The notes: a model not told the origin generated them from the sequence alone. Counted from the stretch's first letter, positions 8,724 through 17,096 are shown. The stretch is DNA of 26,833 nt from DATJBC01 sp035515515 (GCA_035515515.1 DATJBC010000121.1:1-26833), one strand, 5' to 3'. Translations and numbers: made by a program.

Positions 8724-10449
8724 GACCGGCCGACACCGCCCGTATGGTGCGCAACAGGATCCGGGCGTCGAGGCCAAGCGACCAGCACGTCACATACAGG
8801 TGGTCGAGCCGGCACATCTCGTCGTAGGTCAGGTCGTTGCGCCCCGACACCTGCCACAGCCCCGTGATGCCCGGCCGCACGGTGTAGCGCCGCAGCGCCC
8901 ACCCGCCGATGCGGGCGGCGTCCTCGAGCATGAACGGACGCGGCCCGACGAGCGACATCTGCCCCACCAGGACGTTCACCAGCTGGGGCAGCTCGTCGAC
9001 GCTGGCGCGCCGCAGGACGCCGCCGACCCGGGTGACCCGGGGGTCGCACTTGAGCTTGGGGAAGGGCCCCAGCGCCGCCTCGCCGTACGCCTCGGCGGCC
9101 GGCCCGTCGTCGTCGGACAGCCCGCCGGCGCCGGCCGCAGGCGGCACGTCGCCCTCCACCCGCATCGTGCGGAATTTGAACATGGCGAAGGTGCGCCCCT
9201 CGCGCCCCACGCGCGGCTGGCGGATGATCACGGGCCCGGGGGACGACACCCGCACGGCCATGGCCATCACCACCAGGAGGGGCGACAGCGCCAGCAGCCC
9301 GAGGCCGGCGCCGACGACGTCCGCGCCGCGCTTGACGGCGCGCTGCCACCGGTCGAGGGTGCCGGGGGCGACACTGATGCCGGGGAAGCCGTAGGCGAGC
9401 TCCTGGACGTTGGCCGACATGGGCACCACGTCGAAGAGCCGGGGCACGACGGTGATGGGCAGCGTGCCCTGCACAGGACGCAACGCGTCGATCATGTGCT
9501 CAGGGTCGCTGCGCGAGAAGGCCACCACCACGTGGTCCACGGCCTCGCGCTCGCACACCCAGGACAGGTCGTCGAGGCGTCCCAGGCAGTGCGCGGGGTC
9601 CATGGGGTCGTCGTCGACGAAGCCCACGACGTGCACGGCGGCCATGGCCTCCAGCTGCGTGCGCATCCGCTCCGCCACCACGCCCGTGCCGACGATGACC
9701 ACCCGCCTCGCCCGCCGGCCGTGGCGCCGGGGCGGGAGCTGGTTGGCCAACCGGGCCCCCGCCACGCTCGCCATGCTGAGCCCACAGGTGAGCATGACGG
9801 CGTCGAACGGCGCCGACGGAAGGTGCACCACGAGCTGGGCGAGGCGCCACACCATGAGGCACGTGAGTCCCGCCGCACACAACGGCAGCCCCACCTCGTG
9901 CACGGCCTGCCCCAGTGTGGTGTGCAGCCGCCAGCCCACCGGCCGGCGCGAGGTGGACAGGGCGACCACGAACACCGGCAGGCACACCGCCATCTCGAGC
10001 AACGTGCCGAAGAACGCCTGGCGCCCGAGCTGGTGGGCGGCGTGGGCGTGCAGGCCGTGGGTGATGGCGGTGATGACGACGGCGGCAGCCAGCCCGGCGA
10101 GGTCCACGAGCACGCCGGACGTGGCGCGGGCGGGTTCGTGCCGCGGCGCGGGAAGCTCGTGGAGGAGCGACCCGTCGCGCTCGACCTGCATGTGCGCCAT
10201 GCCCCGGTCGACGGCGTCGCGCAGCGGCCCGGTCCCGGCCACGCCGGGGAACAACGTCGGCTCGGCGACGCCCGCGGCCTCGGTGGGCGGCGCCGTCGAG
10301 ACGGCGTGCGCCGCGGGCAACAGGGGGTCGCGCCGGCTCCGGTCCCAGGTGCCGTCCACCAGGCTGCCGGTCACGCCCGGAGGAACGCCCGGGCCTGGGG
10401 CATCTTGCGTCGTGACCTGGTCGAAAACGTGAACCTTGGGTGTCCACAC
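8710..10449 (-). CDS. Polyprenyl-phosphate glycosylphosphotransferase (initiating sugar transferase)
   Basis: This enzyme moves a sugar-1-phosphate onto undecaprenyl or decaprenyl phosphate, the first step of exopolysaccharide or O-unit assembly in the membrane. It has 579 residues. The order is a polar N-tail (1-110), four likely membrane helices (about 112-133, 146-165, 184-208, 213-233), a nucleotide-binding-like fold (VVIVGTGVVAE, 250-260), a membrane or re-entrant helix (about 376-400), and the catalytic bacterial sugar transferase domain. Signatures in the last domain are FAMFKFRTMR (421-430), DELPQLVNVL (485-494), SLVGPRP (499-505) and PGITGLWQVSGR (526-537). The GTG at 10449 is uncertain: the first 20 codons are less GC-rich than the rest, so the true start may lie further in. 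It is divergent from the CmoB-like methyltransferase. Confidence 0.9.
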   Translation of the reverse strand: MWTPKVHVFDQVTTQDAPGPGVPPGVTGSLVDGTWDRSRRDPLLPAAHAVSTAPPTEAAGVAEPTLFPGVAGTGPLRDAVDRGMAHMQVERDGSLLHELPAPRHEPARATSGVLVDLAGLAAAVVITAITHGLHAHAAHQLGRQAFFGTLLEMAVCLPVFVVALSTSRRPVGWRLHTTLGQAVHEVGLPLCAAGLTCLMVWRLAQLVVHLPSAPFDAVMLTCGLSMASVAGARLANQLPPRRHGRRARRVVIVGTGVVAERMRTQLEAMAAVHVVGFVDDDPMDPAHCLGRLDDLSWVCEREAVDHVVVAFSRSDPEHMIDALRPVQGTLPITVVPRLFDVVPMSANVQELAYGFPGISVAPGTLDRWQRAVKRGADVVGAGLGLLALSPLLVVMAMAVRVSSPGPVIIRQPRVGREGRTFAMFKFRTMRVEGDVPPAAGAGGLSDDDGPAAEAYGEAALGPFPKLKCDPRVTRVGGVLRRASVDELPQLVNVLVGQMSLVGPRPFMLEDAARIGGWALRRYTVRPGITGLWQVSGRNDLTYDEMCRLDHLYVTCWSLGLDARILLRTIRAVSAGRGAY

Positions 10450-10584
10450 GGGGCGTCACACCGCGCCCGGCCGGGCGCAGCCACGGCCCGTCACCGCCAG
10501 GTCGACGAGGGGCCTTCGTTCCCATCCGGTACGGACCCGTCGGTGCGGCGGCGATACCGGGCGAGGCGTGGGACGGGTGTGGGC

Positions 10585-11472
10585 ATGGCACGGACCGACC
10601 AGTTGAACGGAAGCGCCACCGGGCGCCCGGCCGCGCCGGCCGGCGAGCCGCCGGTCGTGGCACCCATCACGGCGTCGCCCTCGATCGACCGCAGCCGACA
10701 CACGTGGTACCACACCATCGACCTGCCCGACGGCAGTTGCACGCCGGGGTGGTACGACACGCGGCCGGTGGCCGAGCGGGTCCCCTGGCCGCCGCGCCTG
10801 CGCGGTGGCCGCTGTCTGGACGTGGGGACCTTCGACGGCTTCTGGGCCTTCGAGATGGAGCGGCGCGGCGCGTCGGAGGTGGTGGCCGTCGACCTCGACG
10901 ACCCCTCCCGGCTGGACTGGCCCTACGACCAGCGCGCCAAGGGCCTCGAACTGATCGCCCAGTGGGGCTCCAAGCGGGGGCCGGGGTTCACCGAGGCCGC
11001 CATGGCCCTGCGCTCCTCGGTGGTGCGGCGCGACTGCTCGGTGTACGACCTCTCCCCCGAGCACCTCGGCCAGTTCGACGTGGTCGTGTGCGGGGCGCTG
11101 CTGCTGCACCTGCGTGACCCCGTCCTGGCCCTGGAGCGCATGCGCGCCGTGTGCCGGGGGACGCTCATCCTCGTCGAGTCGCTCGACCCGCGCCTCGAGC
11201 TCGTGGCCCCCACCATGCCGGCCGCCTACCTCCACCCCACCACCGACGAGTGGTGGGTGGTGAACAGCCGGGGGCTCATGGCCATGGCCGAGGTGGCCGG
11301 CTTCCGGGTGGTGGACAGCGGGCGGCGCTTCCTCGTCGGCTACGGGCCGGGCGGTCCGGACCACCGCAGCCTGCCGCTCCTCGGGGGGCTGGCGGCGCGC
11401 CGGCCCGGCCGACGGGGCCTGCTGCACCGCATCGTGGTGGCCGAGCCGCGTCCGCCCCACCCCGACCGCTGA
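10585..11472 (+). CDS. CmoB-like SAM-dependent methyltransferase, first copy
   Basis: A 295-residue methyltransferase. The segment WYHTIDLPDG then SCTPGWYD (about residues 41-58) matches the pattern upstream of the SAM site in the CmoB/DUF1698 group. Motif I is CLDVGTFDGFWAFEM (about 78-92) and the acidic motif II is VVAVDLDD. The post-II segment is FDVVVCGALLLHLRDP. The copy at 16302-17030 shares all of these, so the two are paralogues. CmoB itself modifies wobble uridine in tRNA. The position here among glycosyltransferases makes a sugar, lipid or small-molecule substrate more likely, which is inference. ATG 10585 is used, preceded by GGGACGGGTGTGGGC. It is a single-gene plus-strand unit followed by a GC hairpin. 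Confidence 0.8.
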   Translation: MARTDQLNGSATGRPAAPAGEPPVVAPITASPSIDRSRHTWYHTIDLPDGSCTPGWYDTRPVAERVPWPPRLRGGRCLDVGTFDGFWAFEMERRGASEVVAVDLDDPSRLDWPYDQRAKGLELIAQWGSKRGPGFTEAAMALRSSVVRRDCSVYDLSPEHLGQFDVVVCGALLLHLRDPVLALERMRAVCRGTLILVESLDPRLELVAPTMPAAYLHPTTDEWWVVNSRGLMAMAEVAGFRVVDSGRRFLVGYGPGGPDHRSLPLLGGLAARRPGRRGLLHRIVVAEPRPPHPDR

Positions 11473-11498
11473 GCCGGGCCCGGCGTCGCCCGACCGGC

Positions 11499-11522
11499 GC
11501 GCCGCCCCGGAACAGGCGGCGC
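11499..11522. terminator. GC-rich hairpin between convergent genes
   Basis: An inverted repeat with an 8-base-pair perfect stem (GCGCCGCC at 11499-11506 with GGCGGCGC at 11515-11522) and an 8-base loop. It sits in the 76-base gap between the convergent methyltransferase and ACP genes. There is no U tract on either side, so it would be an actinobacterial-type hairpin terminator at best. Confidence 0.35.
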
Positions 11523-11548
11523 CACGAGGCGCGGCTCCCTGGCGGCGT

Positions 11549-11821
11549 TCAGCCAGCGGTCGTGGGCGCGATGGACGCGCCGGGAGCGACGCGTTCGCGG
11601 TACTCCCGGTAGACGTCGCCCATCGTGTCCAAGCCGACGGCGACGTCGTCGGGGAGGCGGACGCCCAGCTCCTCCACGATGGCCATGAGCTCGACGAGGT
11701 CGAAGGAGTCGAGGCCGACGTCCTCGACCAGCCGGCCGTCGGGGGTGAGGGCCCCCGGCTCGAGGCGCAGCCCCTCGGCCACGTGGGCGCAGAAGGCGTC
11801 GAAGTCCAGCGTGGCGGTCAC
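11549..11821 (-). CDS. Free-standing acyl carrier protein
   Basis: A 90-residue acyl carrier protein. The phosphopantetheine attachment serine is Ser39 in VGLDSFDLVELMAIVEE, the normal motif at the start of helix II. An acidic helix III region and a short tail follow. The GTG at 11821 overlaps the FAAL stop as GTGA. This is the last gene of the four-gene minus-strand operon. Pairing with a FAAL implies that it receives an acyl chain from acyl-adenylate and presents it to a transferase. No polyketide or non-ribosomal peptide synthase module lies in the window, so the acyl group probably goes elsewhere, perhaps to a glycan. It needs a phosphopantetheinyl transferase encoded outside. Confidence 0.88.
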   Translation of the reverse strand: MTATLDFDAFCAHVAEGLRLEPGALTPDGRLVEDVGLDSFDLVELMAIVEELGVRLPDDVAVGLDTMGDVYREYRERVAPGASIAPTTAG

Positions 11822-13476
11822 AGGGCCTCCAGCTCGGCGGTCCGGTAGCGGTCGCGACAGACGCTGCGGCGGAGCTTCCCCGACGAGGTCTTGGGGAGCG
11901 TGCCCACCGGCAGCAGCACGACGTCCTCGGGCCGGAGCCCCACGGCGGCCCGCACGGCGCGGGCGATGCCGTCGCGCACGTGCGCAGGCTCGCCCTCCTT
12001 GAGCTCGGCCACGATGACGACGCCCTCGCCCCGGCGGCCGGCCGCGACGCCGAAGGCGATGACGTTCCCGGCCCGCACACCCGCCACGCTCTGGGCGGCG
12101 CGTTCCAGGTCCTCGGGGAACAGGTTGCGCCCGCCCACCATGATCACGTCCTTCAGGCGGCCGCCCACGACCACGTCGCCCTCGGCCAGGTACCCGAGGT
12201 CCCCGGTGCGCAGCCACCCCCCGTCGCGGAACATGGCCGCCGAGGCGTCGGGGTTGCGGAAGTAGCCGGGCACCACCGACGGCCCCCGCACCTCGATCTC
12301 GCCCAGGCGGCGCTCGCCCAGGACGTCCCCCGTGGACGGGTCGGTGACCCGCAGCTCGGTGCCGCGCAGCGGGGGCCCGCACCGGGCCAGGCGCCGGGCG
12401 GCGCGCCCGTCGGGGGGGGCGGGGACCGCCACGAGCTCCTCCTCGAGCAGGGCGCCGTCCACGGCGTCGGCGCGGAAGCCGCCGCCGACGACGCCCAGGC
12501 TGATGGCCACGGTGGCCTCGGCCATGCCGTACCCGGCGTACAGGGCGCGGGGGTCGAGCCCGTGGCCCCTCCCCGCGTCGGCGAGCGCCTCCATCACCTC
12601 GGGATGGATCGGCTCGGATCCGCTCCCCCACCGGCGGCAGGCGGAGAGGTCGAGCCCCTCGGAGCCGCGCAGGAACCGCGCGGCGATGGACAGCCCGAAG
12701 TTGGGGCCCACCGTCCACGTCGCCTTGTACTGCGACATCCACGTGGTCCAGGTGCTCGGCGACGTCACGAAGCGCGTCGGGGGGGCGAGGACGAACTCGG
12801 TCCCGGTGATCATGGCGTTGGTGGCGACGAAGACGAGCCCCATGTCGTGGTAGAGGGGGACCCACGACACCACCACGTCGCGGTCCGGCTCCATCGGTGC
12901 GCGTTCGGCCACGGCGTCGAGGTTGTGGACGACGCAGCGCTGGGGGATCACGACGCCTTTGGGGTCGGCGGTCGAGCCGCTCGTGAACTGCAAGATGGCG
13001 GTGGCGTCGGGGTCGTCGGCCGGCCGGTCGAGGCGATCGGCCGAGAGCACACGGGCGTGGCCCTCGAGCTCGGTGAACGTGATCAGCGAGGTGTCGCCCT
13101 CGGCGGCCCGCGCGGCGTCGACCATGGCGGGGTCGGCCACGGTCAGCGCCACGTCGCCGAGCGTGATCCGCCCGCGGGTCTGGGCGCGGAACTCGTCGGG
13201 CGTCCCCAGCCGCGGCGACAGCGGCAGCACGATGACGGCCGCCCCCGCCAGCCAGGTGGCCCGCACGGCGGTCAGAAGCGACCGCGACGTCGGGCCCAGC
13301 AGGGCCACGCGCGTGCCGGGTCCGACCCCCCGGGCCTGCAGCGCGGCGGCCGTCTGCGCCGCCTCGTCGTGCAGGCGGCCCCACGAGGCGTGCTCGGGCT
13401 CGGGCCCGTCCAGGAAGGTCACGCCCCGGCCGTGGGCCGTGGCCGCCTCCAGCCGTGCCAGGAGCCCGTCGCTCAC
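11818..13476 (-). CDS. Fatty acyl-AMP ligase (FAAL-type adenylating enzyme)
   Basis: A 552-residue ANL-superfamily enzyme that would activate a carboxylic acid with ATP and pass it to an ACP. Motifs are LQFTSGSTADPKGVV (162-176, P-loop-like), VPLYHDMGLV (206-215), GSGSEPIHPEV (284-294), YGMAEAT (316-322), RTGDLGYL (423-430), and the C-terminal catalytic Lys534 in LPKTSSGKLRR. YHDMGL and GSEP, together with the stretch around 335-370, are FAAL features rather than those of CoA ligases, and the adjacent ACP supports this. The GTG at 13476 overlaps the stop of the acyltransferase gene as GTGA, and its own stop overlaps the ACP start in the same way, so equal translation of the set is likely. The acyl chain length is unknown. 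Confidence 0.88.
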   Translation of the reverse strand: MSDGLLARLEAATAHGRGVTFLDGPEPEHASWGRLHDEAAQTAAALQARGVGPGTRVALLGPTSRSLLTAVRATWLAGAAVIVLPLSPRLGTPDEFRAQTRGRITLGDVALTVADPAMVDAARAAEGDTSLITFTELEGHARVLSADRLDRPADDPDATAILQFTSGSTADPKGVVIPQRCVVHNLDAVAERAPMEPDRDVVVSWVPLYHDMGLVFVATNAMITGTEFVLAPPTRFVTSPSTWTTWMSQYKATWTVGPNFGLSIAARFLRGSEGLDLSACRRWGSGSEPIHPEVMEALADAGRGHGLDPRALYAGYGMAEATVAISLGVVGGGFRADAVDGALLEEELVAVPAPPDGRAARRLARCGPPLRGTELRVTDPSTGDVLGERRLGEIEVRGPSVVPGYFRNPDASAAMFRDGGWLRTGDLGYLAEGDVVVGGRLKDVIMVGGRNLFPEDLERAAQSVAGVRAGNVIAFGVAAGRRGEGVVIVAELKEGEPAHVRDGIARAVRAAVGLRPEDVVLLPVGTLPKTSSGKLRRSVCRDRYRTAELEAL

Positions 13477-14228
13477 CTGCTGGCCCCCGGCGCGGTGCTG
13501 ATCCCCGGGGCGGTGCTGAGCTCCGACACGGTCGTGACCTCCTCTGGCCCGGTGGCGGCCTGCGACGCGGTGGGGCCGCCCGGGGCGGCGCCGGGCCCCG
13601 CGCCGTTGCGGCGCGTCGTCCCCGCCGCGCCCAGGATCTCGTCGCGACGCTCGGGCGGTCCGACGTAGCGCACCAGCCGGGCAGGGGCGCCCGCCACGAG
13701 GCAGTAGGGAGGGACGGGCCGGTTCACCACCGATCCGCTCGCCACCATGGCGCGCTCGCCCAGGTCGGCCTGGATCGTGCACTTGTCGGACACGCCGGCG
13801 CCGTCGCCGATGCGGATGGGGCGGTGGTCGTAGCCCTGCTCCATCCAGTGCACGTCCGGGTCGCCATAGCGGTGCGAGCCGTCGACGATGAGCGTCGACT
13901 GGCCGAAGGCGCAACGCGCCCCGATGGTGATCGACGTCGAGCACTGGATGAGCACGTTCGAGGTGAACACCGAGCCCGGCCCGATCTCCACGCACCCCTC
14001 GCCCCGTATCTCGCAGGCGAAGCCGCGGCGGAAGTCGACGCCGGGCCCGACCACGAAGGCGCCGCCGTCGGGCATGAGGAGGCTGAAGCCGGGGCCGAGG
14101 AACACCGGCCGGTCGATCTCCACCCGGCAGTGCAGGTGGGTGGCGCGCACCGTCACCAGCCGCAGGGCGCTGGCGACCTGCGAGCCCAGCCGGTAGCGCA
14201 GGGCCCAGGGCAGGGCGCGCGCCCTCAC
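13473..14228 (-). CDS. Left-handed beta-helix acyltransferase (WbbJ/hexapeptide type)
   Basis: A 251-residue hexapeptide-repeat protein. Imperfect [LIV]-G-x4 turns run from about residue 42 to 175 (VEIGPGSVFTSN, ITIGARCAFGQS, IRIGDGAGVSDK, VVNRPVPPYCLVAGAPA). His119 in DGSHRY is the expected catalytic base. The C-terminal AGAPARLVRYVG closes the domain. Enzymes of this type usually acetylate sugars or amino acids from acetyl-CoA, and LpxA-like relatives use acyl-ACP. Residues 190-251 are an Ala/Gly/Thr-rich tail with a short STAPGISTAPGAS repeat. The GTG at 14228 overlaps the GT2 stop as GTGA and its stop overlaps the FAAL start as GTGA. Tight coupling to FAAL and ACP raises the possibility that it uses acyl-ACP, which is inference. 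Confidence 0.82.
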   Translation of the reverse strand: MRARALPWALRYRLGSQVASALRLVTVRATHLHCRVEIDRPVFLGPGFSLLMPDGGAFVVGPGVDFRRGFACEIRGEGCVEIGPGSVFTSNVLIQCSTSITIGARCAFGQSTLIVDGSHRYGDPDVHWMEQGYDHRPIRIGDGAGVSDKCTIQADLGERAMVASGSVVNRPVPPYCLVAGAPARLVRYVGPPERRDEILGAAGTTRRNGAGPGAAPGGPTASQAATGPEEVTTVSELSTAPGISTAPGASR

Positions 14229-15283
14229 AGGACGGCCCTGCGGTGTCGGACGCTCGCCCGCGCCATGGCCGTCCACGCCACCAGGTCGCCCAGCGCCAGC
14301 TGCGACAGGCGCACGAGCGGGTGCCGCCCGCGGCGGCCGGCGGCCTCCGGCAGCGCCAGCCAGATCCAGGGCACGATCCCGAGGGCGTAGCGCGGCCGGC
14401 GCCGCACGGCGGCGGCCAGCCCGCTCAGGAGGGCGAGGTCGAACGCCGCGGTCCGCGGCGCCAGGAACCCGGGCGCCCACAGCACGCTCTGGCCGAGCGG
14501 GCTGCGGCGCAGCAGCCCGGCGAACACGGCGCGGCCCCGTTGCTCGGCCAGCCACTGCAGGTAGGTGGCGGGCAGGTGGCGATGGTGGACGAGCGCGCCT
14601 GGGGCGAAGGCGAGGTGCGCCCCGCCCTCGATCACGCGCCATCCCAGGATGGCGTCCTCGCCCACGACCCGGCCGGCGTCGCCCGTGGGCGCCTCGTGAC
14701 GGGGCGGGAAGCCGCCCGCCTCCTCCAGGTCGCGGCGCCGGTAGGCGATGTTGCACGTCTCGAACAGCCAGGTGGGCCGGGTCACCCACACGGTGCGGGC
14801 CCAGGGGCCGGCGGAGGGGGCGTCGGCCGCCCAGGCGTGCGTGGGCCCCTGGGCCACCACCGCCGGGGGCTCGCCGTGCGAGGCCCGCAGGGGCGCCGTC
14901 AACGCCTCCAGCCACTGCGGCGCCGGCACGCAGTCGTCGTCGGTGAAGGCCACCACCGGCGCCCGCGACCAGCGCACGCCGGTGTTGCGCCCGGCGCCCT
15001 GGCCGCCGTTGACCACGCGCCGCAGCACCCGGAGCCGCAGCGACGTGGTGCCCGCCGCCTCCCCCAGGGCCGCCCACGTGCCGTCCACCGAGGCGTCGTC
15101 CACGATCACCACCTCGAACGACGCGTGGTCGAGGCTCTGCGACCGAAGCGCCTCCAGCAGCTCCCCCAGGAACGCCGCCCGGCCGTAGGTGGACACCACC
15201 ACCGAGACGTCGGGCACCGCTCCCTCGAAGGACGCGCTGTCGAGCACCTCCGCCACGTCGTCGGGGCGGGCGCCACCGGTCAC
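14225..15283 (-). CDS. Family 2 glycosyltransferase, first gene of the FAAL-ACP operon
   Basis: A 352-residue GT2 enzyme. It has VPDVSVVVSTYGRAAFL (about residues 23-39), VVIVDDASVDGTW (about 57-69) and the DXD-type motif in AFTDDDCVPAPQWLEAL (about 110-126). GEDAILGWRVIEGGAHLAFA is the acceptor-side region. Hydrophobic stretches near the C-terminus suggest membrane contact. The GTG at 15283 is chosen because GGGGGA lies four bases upstream and it leaves about 100 bases for divergent promoters. Starts at 15355 or 15403 would add a basic, low-complexity leader and would run up to or into the divergent GT2. It heads the GT2, acyltransferase, FAAL, ACP series. Confidence 0.82.
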   Translation of the reverse strand: MTGGARPDDVAEVLDSASFEGAVPDVSVVVSTYGRAAFLGELLEALRSQSLDHASFEVVIVDDASVDGTWAALGEAAGTTSLRLRVLRRVVNGGQGAGRNTGVRWSRAPVVAFTDDDCVPAPQWLEALTAPLRASHGEPPAVVAQGPTHAWAADAPSAGPWARTVWVTRPTWLFETCNIAYRRRDLEEAGGFPPRHEAPTGDAGRVVGEDAILGWRVIEGGAHLAFAPGALVHHRHLPATYLQWLAEQRGRAVFAGLLRRSPLGQSVLWAPGFLAPRTAAFDLALLSGLAAAVRRRPRYALGIVPWIWLALPEAAGRRGRHPLVRLSQLALGDLVAWTAMARASVRHRRAVL

Positions 15284-15287
15284 AAGA

Positions 15288-15293
15288 TCCCCC
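15288..15293 (-). promoter_or_regulatory. Ribosome binding site deciding the GT2 start
   Basis: GGGGGA on the minus strand, four bases before GTG 15283. It is the best purine-rich match upstream of any candidate start for this gene, although the spacing is short. Confidence 0.45.
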
Positions 15294-15311
15294 GAGGCGC
15301 TCCGTTGTCCC

Positions 15312-15335
15312 TGTCGGGGATGTCCATGTCGGGGA
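15312..15335. repeat. Direct repeat in a divergent promoter region
   Basis: TGTCGGGGA occurs at 15312-15320 and again at 15327-15335, a period of 15 bases, inside the 104-base gap between two divergent GT2 genes. It could be an operator, but no regulator family is recognised. Confidence 0.35.
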
Positions 15336-15387
15336 CGGGACGCCACGGTGCTCACCACGGCGCACCCCTCGGAGCAGGAGCGAGGCC

Positions 15388-16311
15388 ATGGCGCAGGCCA
15401 CAACCGTGCGAGACCGCCGGCCGAGGGCCGGCACCGACGAGGACCTCGACGTGCTGGACGTGACCGTGATCGTGGTCACCCACGAGTCGGTGCACGACAT
15501 CGGCCCCTGCCTGCGGAGCGTGCGCGCCACGATGGCCGGGGTCGCCCACGAGGTCGTGGTGGTCGACAACGCGTCGACCGACGGGACGGCGGGCCTGGTG
15601 GTGACCAGGCACCCCGAGGCCCGCCTGGTGCGCTCGACCCGGCGACAGGGCTTCGCGGCGAACTGCAACTTCGGGGCGGCGGTGGCCCGCGGCAGGACCC
15701 TCGTGTTCCTCAACCCCGACACCAAGGTGACGCCCGGCGCCGTGCGCCGCCTGGTGGACGTGCTGGCGTCCCGGCCCGACGTGGCCGTGGCCGGCCCGCG
15801 CCTGGTGTACCCCGACGGCTCGGCCCAGGCGTCGGCGCGCCGGTTCCCCACGGCGTCGGCCACCCTCGTGCGCCGCACCCCGCTGCGCTGGGTGCTGCGC
15901 CACTCCGCCGTCGAGCGGCGCCACCTCATGCTCGACGACCCCGGCCTGGCTGCGCCCGGCCCGGGCGACGACGCCGGGGAGGGCCCGCTGACCGTGGACT
16001 GGGTGCTGGGGGCGGCGGTGGCGATCCGGACGGACGTCTACCGGGCCCTGGGCGGCATGGACGACGGCTACCGCCTGTACTGCGAGGACATCGACCTGTG
16101 CTGGCGGGCGTGGGACGCCGGCTTCAGCGTGGCGTACGTGCCCGACGCCGTCGTCGAGCACCGGCTGTCGGAGCTCACGCGGCGCCGGTTCCTCACCCGG
16201 GCGACCGTGTGGCACGGCCGGGGCATGGCCCGCTTCGTGATCCGCAACGGGCTGCGCCCGCCCGACACCGGGCCCGTGCCGGCCCTCGCCGGTCGAACGG
16301 GTCACGGGTAG
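15388..16311 (+). CDS. Family 2 glycosyltransferase, rhamnosyltransferase (WbbL)-like
   Basis: A 307-residue GT2 enzyme resembling WbbL-type rhamnosyltransferases. Motifs are VTVIVVTHESVHDI (about residues 25-38), VVVVDNASTDGTAGLV (about 56-71), GFAANCNFGAAVARG (about 89-103), VFLNPDTKV as the DXD-equivalent (about 108-116), and YRLYCEDIDLCWRAWDAGF (about 227-245), a hallmark of this subgroup. ATG 15388 has a good purine-rich site (AGGAGCGAGG) just upstream. It is a single-gene unit divergent from the FAAL-operon GT2 and overlaps the convergent methyltransferase by 10 bases. If the glycan contains rhamnose, this would be the first candidate enzyme to add it. Confidence 0.87.
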   Translation: MAQATTVRDRRPRAGTDEDLDVLDVTVIVVTHESVHDIGPCLRSVRATMAGVAHEVVVVDNASTDGTAGLVVTRHPEARLVRSTRRQGFAANCNFGAAVARGRTLVFLNPDTKVTPGAVRRLVDVLASRPDVAVAGPRLVYPDGSAQASARRFPTASATLVRRTPLRWVLRHSAVERRHLMLDDPGLAAPGPGDDAGEGPLTVDWVLGAAVAIRTDVYRALGGMDDGYRLYCEDIDLCWRAWDAGFSVAYVPDAVVEHRLSELTRRRFLTRATVWHGRGMARFVIRNGLRPPDTGPVPALAGRTGHG

Positions 16312-17030
16312 GCGCGCATCGCGCCGCGCCGTCCCTTCCACGGACCGCCCGCGGTGGCCCGGACGTTGAAGGGCCGGCCCAGCTCCACGCGCCCGAAGCC
16401 TGCCGCCAGGGCCATGCGCCGCAGGCCGGCCAGGTTCGTCACCCACCAGGCGAACTCGTCGATGCCGTCGAACTGCGCCAAGGGCCGGCGGCCCAGTCCC
16501 AGCCCGACGAAGCGCTGCACCGGGTTGCACACCACGGCGGTGCCCCGGCAGACGCGGCGCAGCCGCTCGAGGGCGGTGACGGGGTCCTTCAGGTGGACCA
16601 GGAGGTCGCCGCAGAACACCAGGTCGAAGTGACCGAGGTCGTCGTCGAGCTCGTACACCGAGCGCGGCACGCGCTCCACGCTCGAACCGAGGGCCTCGCG
16701 CACCAGGGCGAAGCGCCGGGCCTTGGTCTCGTCGAGGGTCTTGACGACCTTGGGCCGCAGGCTGGCGGGCCAGTCGAGGGCGGAGGGGTCCTCGATGTCG
16801 AGCGCCACGACCTCCTTGGCGCCGCGCTGCTCCATGGCGAAGGCCCAGAACCCGTCCATGGTCCCCACGTCCAGGCAGCGCAGCCCCGAGAGGTCGGCGG
16901 GGAGCAGGTGGCGGTCCTCGGTGCCGCGATGGTCGAACATCCCGGGCGTGCACACGCCGTTGCCGAGGTCGATGGTGTGGTACCAGGGGAAGGCGTCGAC
17001 CTGGGCACGAAGCTCGTCGTCCGTGATCAT
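16302..17030 (-). CDS. CmoB-like SAM-dependent methyltransferase, second copy
   Basis: A 242-residue paralogue of the enzyme at 10585-11472. PWYHTIDLGNGVCTPGMFD (about residues 15-33), CLDVGTMDGFWAFAMEQRG (about 52-70), VVALDIEDPSALDWP and FDLVFCGDLLVHLKDP line up with the first copy almost site by site. It lacks the first copy's 25-30 residue N-terminal extension and has a different C-terminal third, as would be expected if the acceptors differ. ATG 17030 is the start. It lies about 105 bases downstream of the GT4 stop on the same strand, in a gap with two inverted repeats. Substrate unknown; a glycan or lipid is likelier than tRNA given the neighbours. Confidence 0.8.
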   Translation of the reverse strand: MITDDELRAQVDAFPWYHTIDLGNGVCTPGMFDHRGTEDRHLLPADLSGLRCLDVGTMDGFWAFAMEQRGAKEVVALDIEDPSALDWPASLRPKVVKTLDETKARRFALVREALGSSVERVPRSVYELDDDLGHFDLVFCGDLLVHLKDPVTALERLRRVCRGTAVVCNPVQRFVGLGLGRRPLAQFDGIDEFAWWVTNLAGLRRMALAAGFGRVELGRPFNVRATAGGPWKGRRGAMRAYP

Positions 17031-17059
17031 CGGGGTTCCCGCCCTCGCTGTCGTCGTCG

Positions 17060-17096
17060 GGCACGGCGTGCCGGGTCCCCGTATAACGAGACGGGG
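17060..17096. repeat. Two small inverted repeats upstream of a methyltransferase
   Basis: GGCAC-GGC-GTGCC (17060-17072) and CCCCGT-8-ACGGGG (17077-17096, loop ATAACGAG) lie in the short gap between the GT4 stop and the methyltransferase start. The loop is the only AT-rich patch here and could hold a minus-strand -10 (TATACG or TTATAC). Roles as operator or weak terminator are both possible. Confidence 0.35.

Noticed and set aside
17077..17096. Hairpin as intrinsic terminator of the GT4 gene
   Set aside because: The stem is only six pairs and no U tract follows on the minus strand, so it is listed only as a repeat.
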